A DNA stretch of 64,000 bases from contig JAOQAI010000013.1 in the NCBI GenBank assembly GCA_025963645.1, positions 248,001 to 312,000 on the forward strand, given 5' to 3'. This document shows positions 42,289-49,032 of the stretch, one piece after another. Every line of letters begins with the position of its first letter. The stretch's first letter is position 1. Origin of the DNA: Flaviaestuariibacter sp. GTDB lineage: Bacteria; Bacteroidota; Bacteroidia; Chitinophagales; Chitinophagaceae. The notes under the pieces are model-generated. The model saw nothing but the letters and a program-made list of their open reading frames with translations. It did no database searches and was not told where the DNA came from. Made by a program: the position numbers and the translations under genes.

Positions 42289-43292
42289 TGGTATACGAGT
42301 GGTTTCAACATATTGAATTTAAGAACAGCTGGGTGCTTCCTTTTCTTTTACTGTTGCCGGTGATTGCCTGGATATGGTTGCGGAGCGGGTCTTCACTTAA
42401 GGCTGCTTTCACTGTTTCATCATCCAGCGCTTTTACGGCTCGAAGCAACCGTAATTATTATTTTCATTTGCCTTTCCTATTGCGGCTATTATCCATTGCG
42501 GCTATTTTACTGGCTATTGCACGTCCGCAAATACGTAACGAACAAATAAAAGCCGAAGGGGAAGGCATTGCTATCATACTATGCATAGATGTAAGTGGCA
42601 GTATGTTGTCGCAGGATTTTTCGCCCAACCGGTTAGCCGTTGCAAAGGAGGTGGCAGCTGATTTTGTTAGATCAAGGCCTGTTGACCAGATAGGCTTGGT
42701 GCTCTTTGCGGGTGAAAGCTTTACGCAGTTTCCTATTTCTACCGATCGGGAAGGCTTGTTGGCGCAGATCAATAGTTTAAAAAGTGGCATGCTGCAAGAC
42801 GGAACCCTCATTGGCGAAGGTTTGGCTACTTCCGTGCAACGGCTTTCTGGCGTTGAATCGAAAAGTAAAGTAGTAGTGTTGTTGACGGATGGTCGCGAAG
42901 AAGCGCCTGACACCCGCATCATCAATCCGGCTGCAGCTTTAAATATTGCTATTGCGAAAGGCGTAAAAGTGTATGCTATCGGAATGGGTTCTGAGAATGC
43001 AGTGGCCGTTAGTGAAACAAAGGGTCGCGTATTTGATAAGAATACCGCTTTTATTGATGAAGCCTTATTGCGTAGAATCGGTGCACAGACAGGCGGCGAT
43101 TATTTCAGGGCAACGAACAAGGAAAGCCTGCAAAATATTTATGAACAGATTGACCGGTTGGAGAAGTCCGATTACCAGGTAACAACCAAGGTGCAATACA
43201 GCGAACAATTCGGCGTGTTTATAGTCGCCGCCCTGCTACTGCTGTTATTAGAGTTATTTTTACGGTATATTTTTTTACGAACATTTCCCTGA
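42288..43292 (+). CDS. VWA-domain membrane protein, BatA-like
   Basis: A 334-aa protein with an N-terminal helix (about 15-25), a second helix (about 58-80), a VWA domain with a complete MIDAS set (DVSGS, a Thr in QDGTLIGEG, and LLTDGREE), and a C-terminal helix (FIVAALLLLLLELFLRYIF). BatA proteins are part of the Bacteroides aerotolerance-type operons with MoxR and DUF58. The usual partners BatB, BatC and BatE are not encoded next in this window; rsgA follows by a one-base overlap, so the operon is short. Confidence 0.85.
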   Translation: MVYEWFQHIEFKNSWVLPFLLLLPVIAWIWLRSGSSLKAAFTVSSSSAFTARSNRNYYFHLPFLLRLLSIAAILLAIARPQIRNEQIKAEGEGIAIILCIDVSGSMLSQDFSPNRLAVAKEVAADFVRSRPVDQIGLVLFAGESFTQFPISTDREGLLAQINSLKSGMLQDGTLIGEGLATSVQRLSGVESKSKVVVLLTDGREEAPDTRIINPAAALNIAIAKGVKVYAIGMGSENAVAVSETKGRVFDKNTAFIDEALLRRIGAQTGGDYFRATNKESLQNIYEQIDRLEKSDYQVTTKVQYSEQFGVFIVAALLLLLLELFLRYIFLRTFP

Positions 43293-44227
43293 TGGCGCAA
43301 GGTGTGGTTTATAAATCGACAGGTAGCTGGTATACGCTGAAAGACGAAAGCGGCGCCTGGCTGAATGCCCGAATCAAAGGTGTATTTAAGGTGAGCGGAC
43401 TTACTTCTACCAACCCAATTGCCGTAGGTGATGTGGTGGAATACGATACGGAAGATATTGCGGAAGGCTCGGTCATCATTCATACCATTCATGACCGCAA
43501 GAACTATATCAACCGCCAATCGCCGCGCATAAAAAGCCAGCACCATATTGTAGCTTCCAATGTAGACCAATCGCTCCTGATTGCGACTTTAAGGGATCCG
43601 CGAACCTCGCAGGGTTTTATTGACCGTTTCCTGGTGGCGTGTGAATTATATCATGTTTCGGCCGCCGTTATTTTCAATAAGTCCGACATCTATAAGGAGA
43701 AAGAGATGGCACAGTTTGCCGCCATGAAAGAAATGTATGAAGCGATCGGTTACAAGGTTTACTTGTTAAGTGTGGAAAAGGGAGAGGGCATTGAAGAAGT
43801 GCGCCAAACACTAAAAGACAAATCAACTTTGGTAAGCGGGCATAGTGGTGTGGGCAAATCATCTTTTACCAATGCCATCATTCCCGATAAAAATATACGT
43901 ACACAGATCATTAGTGGCTGGAGCGGCAAAGGGCAGCACACTACTACGTTTGCCGAGATGTATGATCTTGATTTTGGCGGACGGTTGATTGACACACCCG
44001 GCATGAAAGAGTTTGGAATTGTGGGTGTGGAGAAAGGTGAGTTAAGTGGCTATTTCCCGGAAATGCGCCAGCGTTTGCAGGATTGCCAGTTTCATAACTG
44101 CCAGCATATAAACGAACCGGGCTGCGCCATTAAGCAAGCCGTGCGGGATGGTGAAATAGCGGAAGACCGCTACGTGAGCTATTATAATATTTTAGAGAGT
44201 TTGGGCGAGGAAACAAGGCGGCGGTAA
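43292..44227 (+). CDS. rsgA: Ribosome small-subunit-dependent GTPase A
   Basis: A 311-aa circularly permuted GTPase that acts in late maturation of the 30S subunit. An OB-fold N-terminus (about 1-75) comes first, then the permuted G motifs in order FNKSDIY (G4), SGHSGVGKSSFTNAI (G1) and DTPG (G3), and a zinc-binding C-terminus (DCQFHNCQHINEPGCAIK). Its ATG overlaps the stop of the BatA-like gene by one base, so it is expressed with the MoxR operon. Full length. Confidence 0.94.
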   Translation: MAQGVVYKSTGSWYTLKDESGAWLNARIKGVFKVSGLTSTNPIAVGDVVEYDTEDIAEGSVIIHTIHDRKNYINRQSPRIKSQHHIVASNVDQSLLIATLRDPRTSQGFIDRFLVACELYHVSAAVIFNKSDIYKEKEMAQFAAMKEMYEAIGYKVYLLSVEKGEGIEEVRQTLKDKSTLVSGHSGVGKSSFTNAIIPDKNIRTQIISGWSGKGQHTTTFAEMYDLDFGGRLIDTPGMKEFGIVGVEKGELSGYFPEMRQRLQDCQFHNCQHINEPGCAIKQAVRDGEIAEDRYVSYYNILESLGEETRRR

Positions 44228-44246
44228 GCCTGTCGCCATAAAGGTT

Positions 44247-44576
44247 TTAAACTGTCTTTCGCATATCAACCGACATCAGTTTTCCTTCCAGCACATTTGC
44301 CAGTTCCACCACGGCTTCATTTGCACGGCGGGAAGCTTCATCCAATTTTGTAGGGAATAAAGAAATGCCGTTGTAAATGCTATAGCAAAGCGTCAGCAAA
44401 TGCTTGCCAAAAGAAAAGTTCCAGTTGATCGCGTCAAAATCATCTTCTTTGTTGGTGAAAGCAACGTCGAGATCAGTTTTAAGGATGTCTGCGATCAGGT
44501 AAAAACGTTTTAAGCCACCGTCATCATCAATGACAGCTTCTGTGCATCCAAGGGCGGTACGAAGTGTTAGGCTCAT
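44247..44576 (-). CDS. Conserved hypothetical protein, 109 aa
   Basis: A short soluble protein beginning MSLTLRTALGCTEAVIDDDGG, with a charged middle (FTNKEDDFDAINWNFSFGKHLL) and a helical C-terminus (EASRRANEAVVELANVLEGK). The composition is like a real, conserved protein, and the Trp/Phe positions are regular. No family is known to me. It lies tail to tail with rsgA, separated by 19 nt, and 61 nt from the small lipoprotein gene on the same strand. Confidence 0.65.
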   Translation of the reverse strand: MSLTLRTALGCTEAVIDDDGGLKRFYLIADILKTDLDVAFTNKEDDFDAINWNFSFGKHLLTLCYSIYNGISLFPTKLDEASRRANEAVVELANVLEGKLMSVDMRKTV

Positions 44577-44637
44577 GTCGAAGGGTTTATAGGTTTAAGA
44601 CACTAAAACAGTGCTGATAGCTGCATTAGTACAAACC

Positions 44638-44817
44638 CTATGCCTTAAATTTTGGCGTTTTTTTGGGTCCTTCGCCAGAAAGAATTTTTTCAGCGCCTAC
44701 ATTCTTTCCATTGCTGGGGCAGCCTTCTCCCCGCTTAAATACTTTATTCCAGAGACTGCAAGAAGAGAGCAAAATTGACAAAACCGTAATAGTGAAAAAG
44801 GAGCGAACGTTTTTCAT
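44638..44817 (-). CDS. Small lipoprotein (59 aa)
   Basis: MKNVRSFFTITVLSILLSSC gives a clear lipobox (LLSSC), followed by a short tail NKVFKRGEGCPSNGKNVGAEKILSG in which the CPSNGKNVGAEK phrase looks conserved, then a basic end (PKKTPKFKA). The ATG at 44817 is chosen over an upstream frame to 44895 that lacks a signal at its start. I recall similar tails in small Bacteroidota lipoproteins, but no function. A second Cys in the tail could bind metal or be oxidised. Confidence 0.7.
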   Translation of the reverse strand: MKNVRSFFTITVLSILLSSCSLWNKVFKRGEGCPSNGKNVGAEKILSGEGPKKTPKFKA

Positions 44818-44898
44818 TGCCGGGGATTTGATCATAAAGTACGGAAAATTCTGCCACATAATGGTTGGCAGTAAGGGGATGACTAAAACTATCAACTG

Positions 44899-45438
44899 TC
44901 ATCCTTTTTTGTCCGCTTCATTCACTTCGCTAAACCATTTCGCATATCCAATATAATTATTGGCAATGCGGGCAATCTCGCCTTCCACTTTTTCGGGAGT
45001 GATAGCTTTTACTTTTTTAGCGGGAACACCGGCATAGATAGCGCCGCCTTCGCAAACCGTACCCTCAAGAACAATGGCACCGGCAGCAATAATGGTGTTG
45101 CTATGAATAACCGCATTATCCATCACAATGGACCCCATGCCGATCAATACATTGTCATGAATGGTGCATCCATGCACGATGGCGTTGTGACCAATGGAAA
45201 CGGAGTTGCCAATGATGGCTTTTGTTTTTTGGTACGTACAATGAATGACCGCGCCATCCTGCACATTCACCCGGTTGCCCATGCGGATGCTGTTCACATC
45301 ACCGCGTAATACAGCGTTAAACCAAACGCTGCACTCATCACCCATGATCACATCGCCTGCAATGGTGCAGTTAGGTGCAATGAAACAAGCAGCCCCCCAC
45401 TTCGGAAACTTGTCTTCTACCGGTAGTATTAAAGCCAT
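44899..45438 (-). CDS. Gamma-class carbonic anhydrase/hexapeptide-repeat protein
   Basis: A 179-aa left-handed beta-helix protein with the hexapeptide pattern throughout (CTIAGDVIMGDECSVWFNAV, VLIGMGSIVMDNAVI). The zinc-site His residues are present (AVIHC, then IGHNAIVHGC), as in the YrdA/PaaY/CaiE group of gamma-carbonic anhydrase-like enzymes. The start is the ATG at 45438 (MALILPVEDK); a frame reaching 45654 adds 72 residues without family resemblance and overlaps the aminotransferase start. True carbonic anhydrase activity varies in this family and cannot be asserted. Confidence 0.88.
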   Translation of the reverse strand: MALILPVEDKFPKWGAACFIAPNCTIAGDVIMGDECSVWFNAVLRGDVNSIRMGNRVNVQDGAVIHCTYQKTKAIIGNSVSIGHNAIVHGCTIHDNVLIGMGSIVMDNAVIHSNTIIAAGAIVLEGTVCEGGAIYAGVPAKKVKAITPEKVEGEIARIANNYIGYAKWFSEVNEADKKG

Positions 45439-45581
45439 GAGATTTACAATGTTTGATATACGAAGTACGATTGTTGAGCGCAGATTTGCAACTATTTCAA
45501 TGCAGAAGCTCGAACCTGTTTCAAATTTCAAAAGGAGTTTAGGCTTTCTGTGTAAATCCATTTCATCCTCAAATCCGCGGT

Positions 45582-45589
45582 TATTTTTG
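45582..45589 (+). promoter_or_regulatory. Bacteroidota -7 box (TAttTTTG) before the aminotransferase
   Basis: TATTTTTG ends four bases before the ATG at 45594, so the mRNA would be leaderless. The box is joined to an inverted copy of the dispersed repeat (45541-45582). Confidence 0.5.
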
Positions 45590-45593
45590 CAGC

Positions 45594-46769
45594 ATGAATT
45601 TGCGCCAAATTTTCCTGAATCATGTAGCACAAACATCGATGGCGCCAATGTCACTGGAGATCGTAAAGGCCGAAGGTTGCGAGTTGATAGATGTTTCAGG
45701 GAAGCGATACATAGACCTGATCGGCGGCATTTCGGTAGCCAATGTGGGCCATCGGCACCCTAAAGTTATCGCTGCCATTCAAGCGCAGTTAGAGGCTTAC
45801 CTGCATGTAATGGTATATGGAGAATTTGTGCAAAGCCCGCAGGTCCAATATGCCAAATTATTGACCGAGCATTTACCTGCTTCTTTACATTCAGTTTACT
45901 TCACTAATTCTGGCGCCGAGGCAGTGGAAGGAGCTATGAAACTGGCAAAGCGTGTCACTGATAGAACAGAGATAGTGGCTTTCAATAACTCCTATCATGG
46001 ATCTACGCAAGGTGCTTTAAGCATCATGGGGAGTGAATATTGGCGGGGGGCTTACCGGCCGCTATTACCCGGGGTGCATCACGTCGAGTATAATTCTTTT
46101 AAAGACTTGGCATTTATTACCACCGAAACTGCCTGTGTTATTGCAGAGACCGTGCAAGCGGAAGCCGGCGTCAAGCCACCACAAGCTGATTGGCTAAAGG
46201 CTTTACGTATGCGCTGCACTGAAACAGGAGCACTTTTGGTTTTAGATGAAATTCAAACCGGCTTTGGGCGAACAGGAAAGCTATGGGGTTTCGAACATTT
46301 TGATATAGTGCCGGACGTATTGTTATTAGGAAAAGCATTAGGTGGCGGTATGCCCTTGGGTGCCTTCATTGCTGGTAAAAACTTAATGGATTGCCTGGCG
46401 GACAACCCGGTATTAGGCCATATCACCACCTTTGGCGGACACCCGGTTTGCTGTGCTGCAGGCATGGCGGCTATGCAGGCCTTGCTGGAGGAGGGCATGT
46501 TTGCTGAAGCTGATGCAAAACAAGCCTTATTCCGCCAGCTTCTTCAGCATCCGAAGATCAGAGCCATTCATTCTTTTGGTTTGTGGATGGCAGTAGAATT
46601 TGAATCGTTCGAGGTTTGCAAGGAGGTGATAGATGCCTGCGTTGAAGGAGGGGTAATAACGGACTGGTTTCTTTTTGCAGCCAACTGCCTCCGGATTTCT
46701 CCACCGCTAACCATCTCTGAAGAGCAGATACGAATGGCCGTTGGGGTAATTTTATCTTCCATAAAATAA
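45594..46769 (+). CDS. Class III PLP-dependent aminotransferase, ArgD-like
   Basis: A 391-aa aminotransferase of the acetylornithine/ornithine type. It begins MNLRQIFLNHVAQTS, an N-terminus typical of the Bacteroidota branch, and contains the pyridoxal site (VLLLGKALGGGMPLGAF, Lys in GKALG), FTNSGAEAVEGAMKLA, VLDEIQTGFGRTGKLW and FGGHPVCCAAG. It may act in arginine/ornithine metabolism; other class III substrates (4-aminobutyrate, omega-amino acids) are not excluded. No other arg gene is in the window. It is divergent from the carbonic anhydrase gene, sharing a 155-nt region. Confidence 0.88.
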   Translation: MNLRQIFLNHVAQTSMAPMSLEIVKAEGCELIDVSGKRYIDLIGGISVANVGHRHPKVIAAIQAQLEAYLHVMVYGEFVQSPQVQYAKLLTEHLPASLHSVYFTNSGAEAVEGAMKLAKRVTDRTEIVAFNNSYHGSTQGALSIMGSEYWRGAYRPLLPGVHHVEYNSFKDLAFITTETACVIAETVQAEAGVKPPQADWLKALRMRCTETGALLVLDEIQTGFGRTGKLWGFEHFDIVPDVLLLGKALGGGMPLGAFIAGKNLMDCLADNPVLGHITTFGGHPVCCAAGMAAMQALLEEGMFAEADAKQALFRQLLQHPKIRAIHSFGLWMAVEFESFEVCKEVIDACVEGGVITDWFLFAANCLRISPPLTISEEQIRMAVGVILSSIK

Positions 46770-46806
46770 TTTGAATGATCGTTGAAAATATGAAAGAAAT
46801 GAATTT

Positions 46807-46823
46807 ACTTTGTAATTCAAAGT
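46807..46823. promoter_or_regulatory. Palindromic operator, copy 1 (ACTTTG-N5-CAAAGT)
   Basis: ACTTTGTAATTCAAAGT: perfect 6-bp arms with a 5-nt spacer, followed by GCTTTTTA. It lies 7 nt before the ATG of the 46831 gene and overlaps a -7-like TACTTTG. The second copy is at 47820-47836 and shares the same flanking GCTTTTTA. The probable binder is the winged-helix regulator at 47499. Confidence 0.65.
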
Positions 46824-46830
46824 GCTTTTT

Positions 46831-47481
46831 ATGAGCGAAGAAAATAGCCATTTAGACGCCCTGCAGGATATCCGCCGGATGATGCAACGCTCCACCCGGT
46901 TTATTTCATTAAGTGGTTTAAGCGGCATTGCTGCCGGGGTTTGCGCCTTAGTGGGTGCATGGTTTGCCTACGATTGGATCCATGAATATTATGTAGGTTA
47001 TGGCCAGGCTGGTTATACCAATGCTGCTTTTGACCGTTTGAAATTTAGCTTGTTAATACTGGCTGCGGTGGTTTTGGCTACCTCATTAGTGTCTGCTTTT
47101 TATTTTACCTGGCGCAAAGCCGATAAGGACAAGCTGCCGCTGTGGGATCATACAGCAAGGAACCTGGCGCTGAATATGGCTATTCCTTTGGTAACAGGCG
47201 GCTTATTTATCCTGGCAATGTTGCAGTATGATGAATGGAAGTTTGTTGCGCCTGCCTGTTTGATCTTTTACGGGTTGGCCTTGGTGAATGGCAGCAAATA
47301 CACGTTAAGCGAGATCCGTTATCTCGGGTTGCTGGAAATAGCATTGGGGTTGCTCAATACCCAGTTCATTGGATACGGGCTCTATTTTTGGGCGGTTGGT
47401 TTCGGCGTTTTGCATATTATTTATGGATTTGCCATGTGGTGGAAATATGAACGAAATCCCGCAGCGGCAAATGTTCGTTAA
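46831..47481 (+). CDS. Multi-pass membrane protein, unknown function
   Basis: A 216-aa protein with a cytoplasmic charged N-terminus (SEENSHLDALQDIRRMMQRST) and about six hydrophobic helices. The ATG at 46831 is preferred; the frame can begin nine bases earlier but would then fall inside the operator. Proteins of this type, with DALQDIRRMMQRST-like openings, often stand beside a small winged-helix regulator gene in Bacteroidota. Here that regulator follows 17 nt later. Role unknown; transport or sensing is possible. Confidence 0.75.
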   Translation: MSEENSHLDALQDIRRMMQRSTRFISLSGLSGIAAGVCALVGAWFAYDWIHEYYVGYGQAGYTNAAFDRLKFSLLILAAVVLATSLVSAFYFTWRKADKDKLPLWDHTARNLALNMAIPLVTGGLFILAMLQYDEWKFVAPACLIFYGLALVNGSKYTLSEIRYLGLLEIALGLLNTQFIGYGLYFWAVGFGVLHIIYGFAMWWKYERNPAAANVR

Positions 47482-47498
47482 TACAAGAGAAGGGTAGA

Positions 47499-47804
47499 AT
47501 GGCAGTGAACAATCCTATATCAGGCTTAAATAAAATTTTTGATAACCGCATCAGGCTGGGGGTCATGAGCATCCTTATGGTAAATGATGAGATCAGCTTT
47601 AACGACCTGAAGGCATTACTGGAAGTAACGGATGGTAATCTTGCCACGCATTTAGTGACACTTGAAACGGAAGGTTTTTTAAAAGTGCACAAAGGTTTTA
47701 TCGGTCGTAAAACCAATACAACTTATGCCATTACAAAGGGGGGGCAGAAGGCTTTTACAGACCATGTAACAGCGTTGGAAAAGATGATAAAAGGAATGAA
47801 ATAA
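47499..47804 (+). CDS. Winged-helix transcriptional regulator (MarR/ArsR-like, HTH_34 type)
   Basis: A 101-aa protein consisting of one winged-helix domain: FDNRIRLGVMSILMVNDEI (helix 1), FNDLKALLEVTDGNLATHLVTLETEGFL (helix-turn-helix) and the wing IGRKTNTTYAITKGG. This matches the short PF13601-like regulators of Bacteroidota that often control a neighbouring membrane-protein operon. The gene is bracketed by two copies of an ACTTTG-N5-CAAAGT palindrome, so autoregulation plus control of the next operon is likely. Effector unknown. Confidence 0.88.
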   Translation: MAVNNPISGLNKIFDNRIRLGVMSILMVNDEISFNDLKALLEVTDGNLATHLVTLETEGFLKVHKGFIGRKTNTTYAITKGGQKAFTDHVTALEKMIKGMK

Positions 47805-47819
47805 TTTTTTTGTACTTAT

Positions 47820-47836
47820 ACTTTGAAATACAAAGT
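47820..47836. promoter_or_regulatory. Palindromic operator, copy 2 (ACTTTG-N5-CAAAGT)
   Basis: ACTTTGAAATACAAAGT, identical arms to copy 1 and again followed by GCTTTTTA. It lies 20 nt before the ATG at 47857. Copy 2 would control the operon that runs into the exosortase genes. Confidence 0.65.
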
Positions 47837-47856
47837 GCTTTTTAAATATAAATACC

Positions 47857-48354
47857 ATGAAAGAAAAAGGGATCAAACGACTGTTACTCTTCTTCATTGT
47901 CAGTTTATTCATTAGCGGCGCCACTGCCATTCCCGTTGATGCGGAACTAGCGTTTCTACTTAAAACTTTTCCGGGAGATTCTATGTGGCACAGCTGGCTG
48001 AAGCTGGTGCTGGACGCTTTTGTTGAGGTCAAAGGAAAATATCCTTTTCTGCTTTATGGTTATGATTGGTTGGCCTTCGCCCATTTTGTTCTGGCGATTC
48101 TATTTATAGGTCCTTACCGCGAACCGGTTCGCAATATATGGGTGATCGAATTTGGCTTGATCGCCTGTGTGCTCATACTCCCCTTTGCTTTTATCGCCGG
48201 CGGTTTGCGGGGCATTCCGTTTGGCTGGCAATTGATTGATTGCAGCTTCAGCGTGGTGGGTTTTGCAGTGCTGTGGCCTTGTTATAAAGGCATTCAACGA
48301 CTAGAAAAAGAAGGGACGGCAAACACTTCTCAGCCATTCAAAAAAATTCCGTAG
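47857..48354 (+). CDS. Membrane protein, unknown function
   Basis: A 165-aa protein with four hydrophobic segments (about 7-27, 68-88, 97-117 and 128-145), a charged loop around AELAFLLKTFPGDSMWHSWLK and a polar C-terminus. Trp/Tyr-rich loops (LYGYDWLAFAHF, GIPFGWQLIDC) suggest a real conserved fold, but no family is recognised. It leads a row of small membrane-protein genes ahead of the exosortase N pair, from which a shared envelope role is inferred. Confidence 0.7.
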   Translation: MKEKGIKRLLLFFIVSLFISGATAIPVDAELAFLLKTFPGDSMWHSWLKLVLDAFVEVKGKYPFLLYGYDWLAFAHFVLAILFIGPYREPVRNIWVIEFGLIACVLILPFAFIAGGLRGIPFGWQLIDCSFSVVGFAVLWPCYKGIQRLEKEGTANTSQPFKKIP

Positions 48355-48373
48355 TAACCTTAAATCCTTTTAT

Positions 48374-48796
48374 ATGAATCCTGTTAAACATGTGGTGAAT
48401 AGCTGGCTCTTAGCCAATGTGCTGCACCCTTTTCTTTTTTGCGGACAAGTGCTCATTATGCAAGGCAATGTTGATCTTGGCTTGTTCCCTGTCGTGTTTT
48501 TGCTGGGACTGCTTTTCTCCTTACCCGCACTCCTTTTTTGCAGCACTTTTATTTACTCTATACGTCGGTTAGAGCTGGGTATGTCCATCAGCTTCACGCT
48601 ATGGATACTGTTGGGCCTGGTAAGTTTTCTCCTTTGCTCCTGGCTTGTAAAAGGCTATTTTGATATCAAGCCCGAAGCCATGACCGGCTTTATCCCGGCG
48701 CTGCTTTCCTCGGCTATTTCGGTTTTATTACGCATGCCGCAGTTTGAAGATCTACTCACTTTTAAAGCGATACACAATGAATCCGATCTGGTTTAA
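48374..48796 (+). CDS. Membrane protein, unknown function
   Basis: A 140-aa protein with about four hydrophobic helices and very few charged residues apart from the ends (NESDLV at the C-terminus). It begins 19 nt after the previous gene and its end overlaps the next gene by 20 nt, which indicates operonic translation. No family known to me; the codon pattern and length conservation with neighbours make it likely to be real. Confidence 0.65.
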   Translation: MNPVKHVVNSWLLANVLHPFLFCGQVLIMQGNVDLGLFPVVFLLGLLFSLPALLFCSTFIYSIRRLELGMSISFTLWILLGLVSFLLCSWLVKGYFDIKPEAMTGFIPALLSSAISVLLRMPQFEDLLTFKAIHNESDLV

Positions 48797-48995
48797 GCGC
48801 TTAGGTGTTTTCTATATCCCTACGCATTTTGCAGGCTATTTCATCACCCTGCTGGCTATCGCTTTTTTGGTGCCGATCTATATTGCCATCACCCGAAATG
48901 GGCACTCGATAAGCGATGATCTGTATCAGCTGTTTGTTTATACCACCTGTACGGCGTTCTGGTGGAAATGGATAGCGGAGCGTACCAGTAACTGA
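48777..48995 (+). CDS. Small membrane protein (72 aa)
   Basis: MNPIWFKRLGVFYIPTHFAG is followed by two hydrophobic segments and ends TTCTAFWWKWIAERTSN. The ATG at 48777 lies inside the end of the preceding gene; an alternative frame start at 48744 would extend the overlap. The Trp/Tyr pattern is protein-like. It is followed 37 nt later by the VIT-domain protein. Function unknown. Confidence 0.6.
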   Translation: MNPIWFKRLGVFYIPTHFAGYFITLLAIAFLVPIYIAITRNGHSISDDLYQLFVYTTCTAFWWKWIAERTSN

Positions 48996-49032
48996 AAACA
49001 CTTGATCTACTTTAAAAACATAATCCCTGTAT

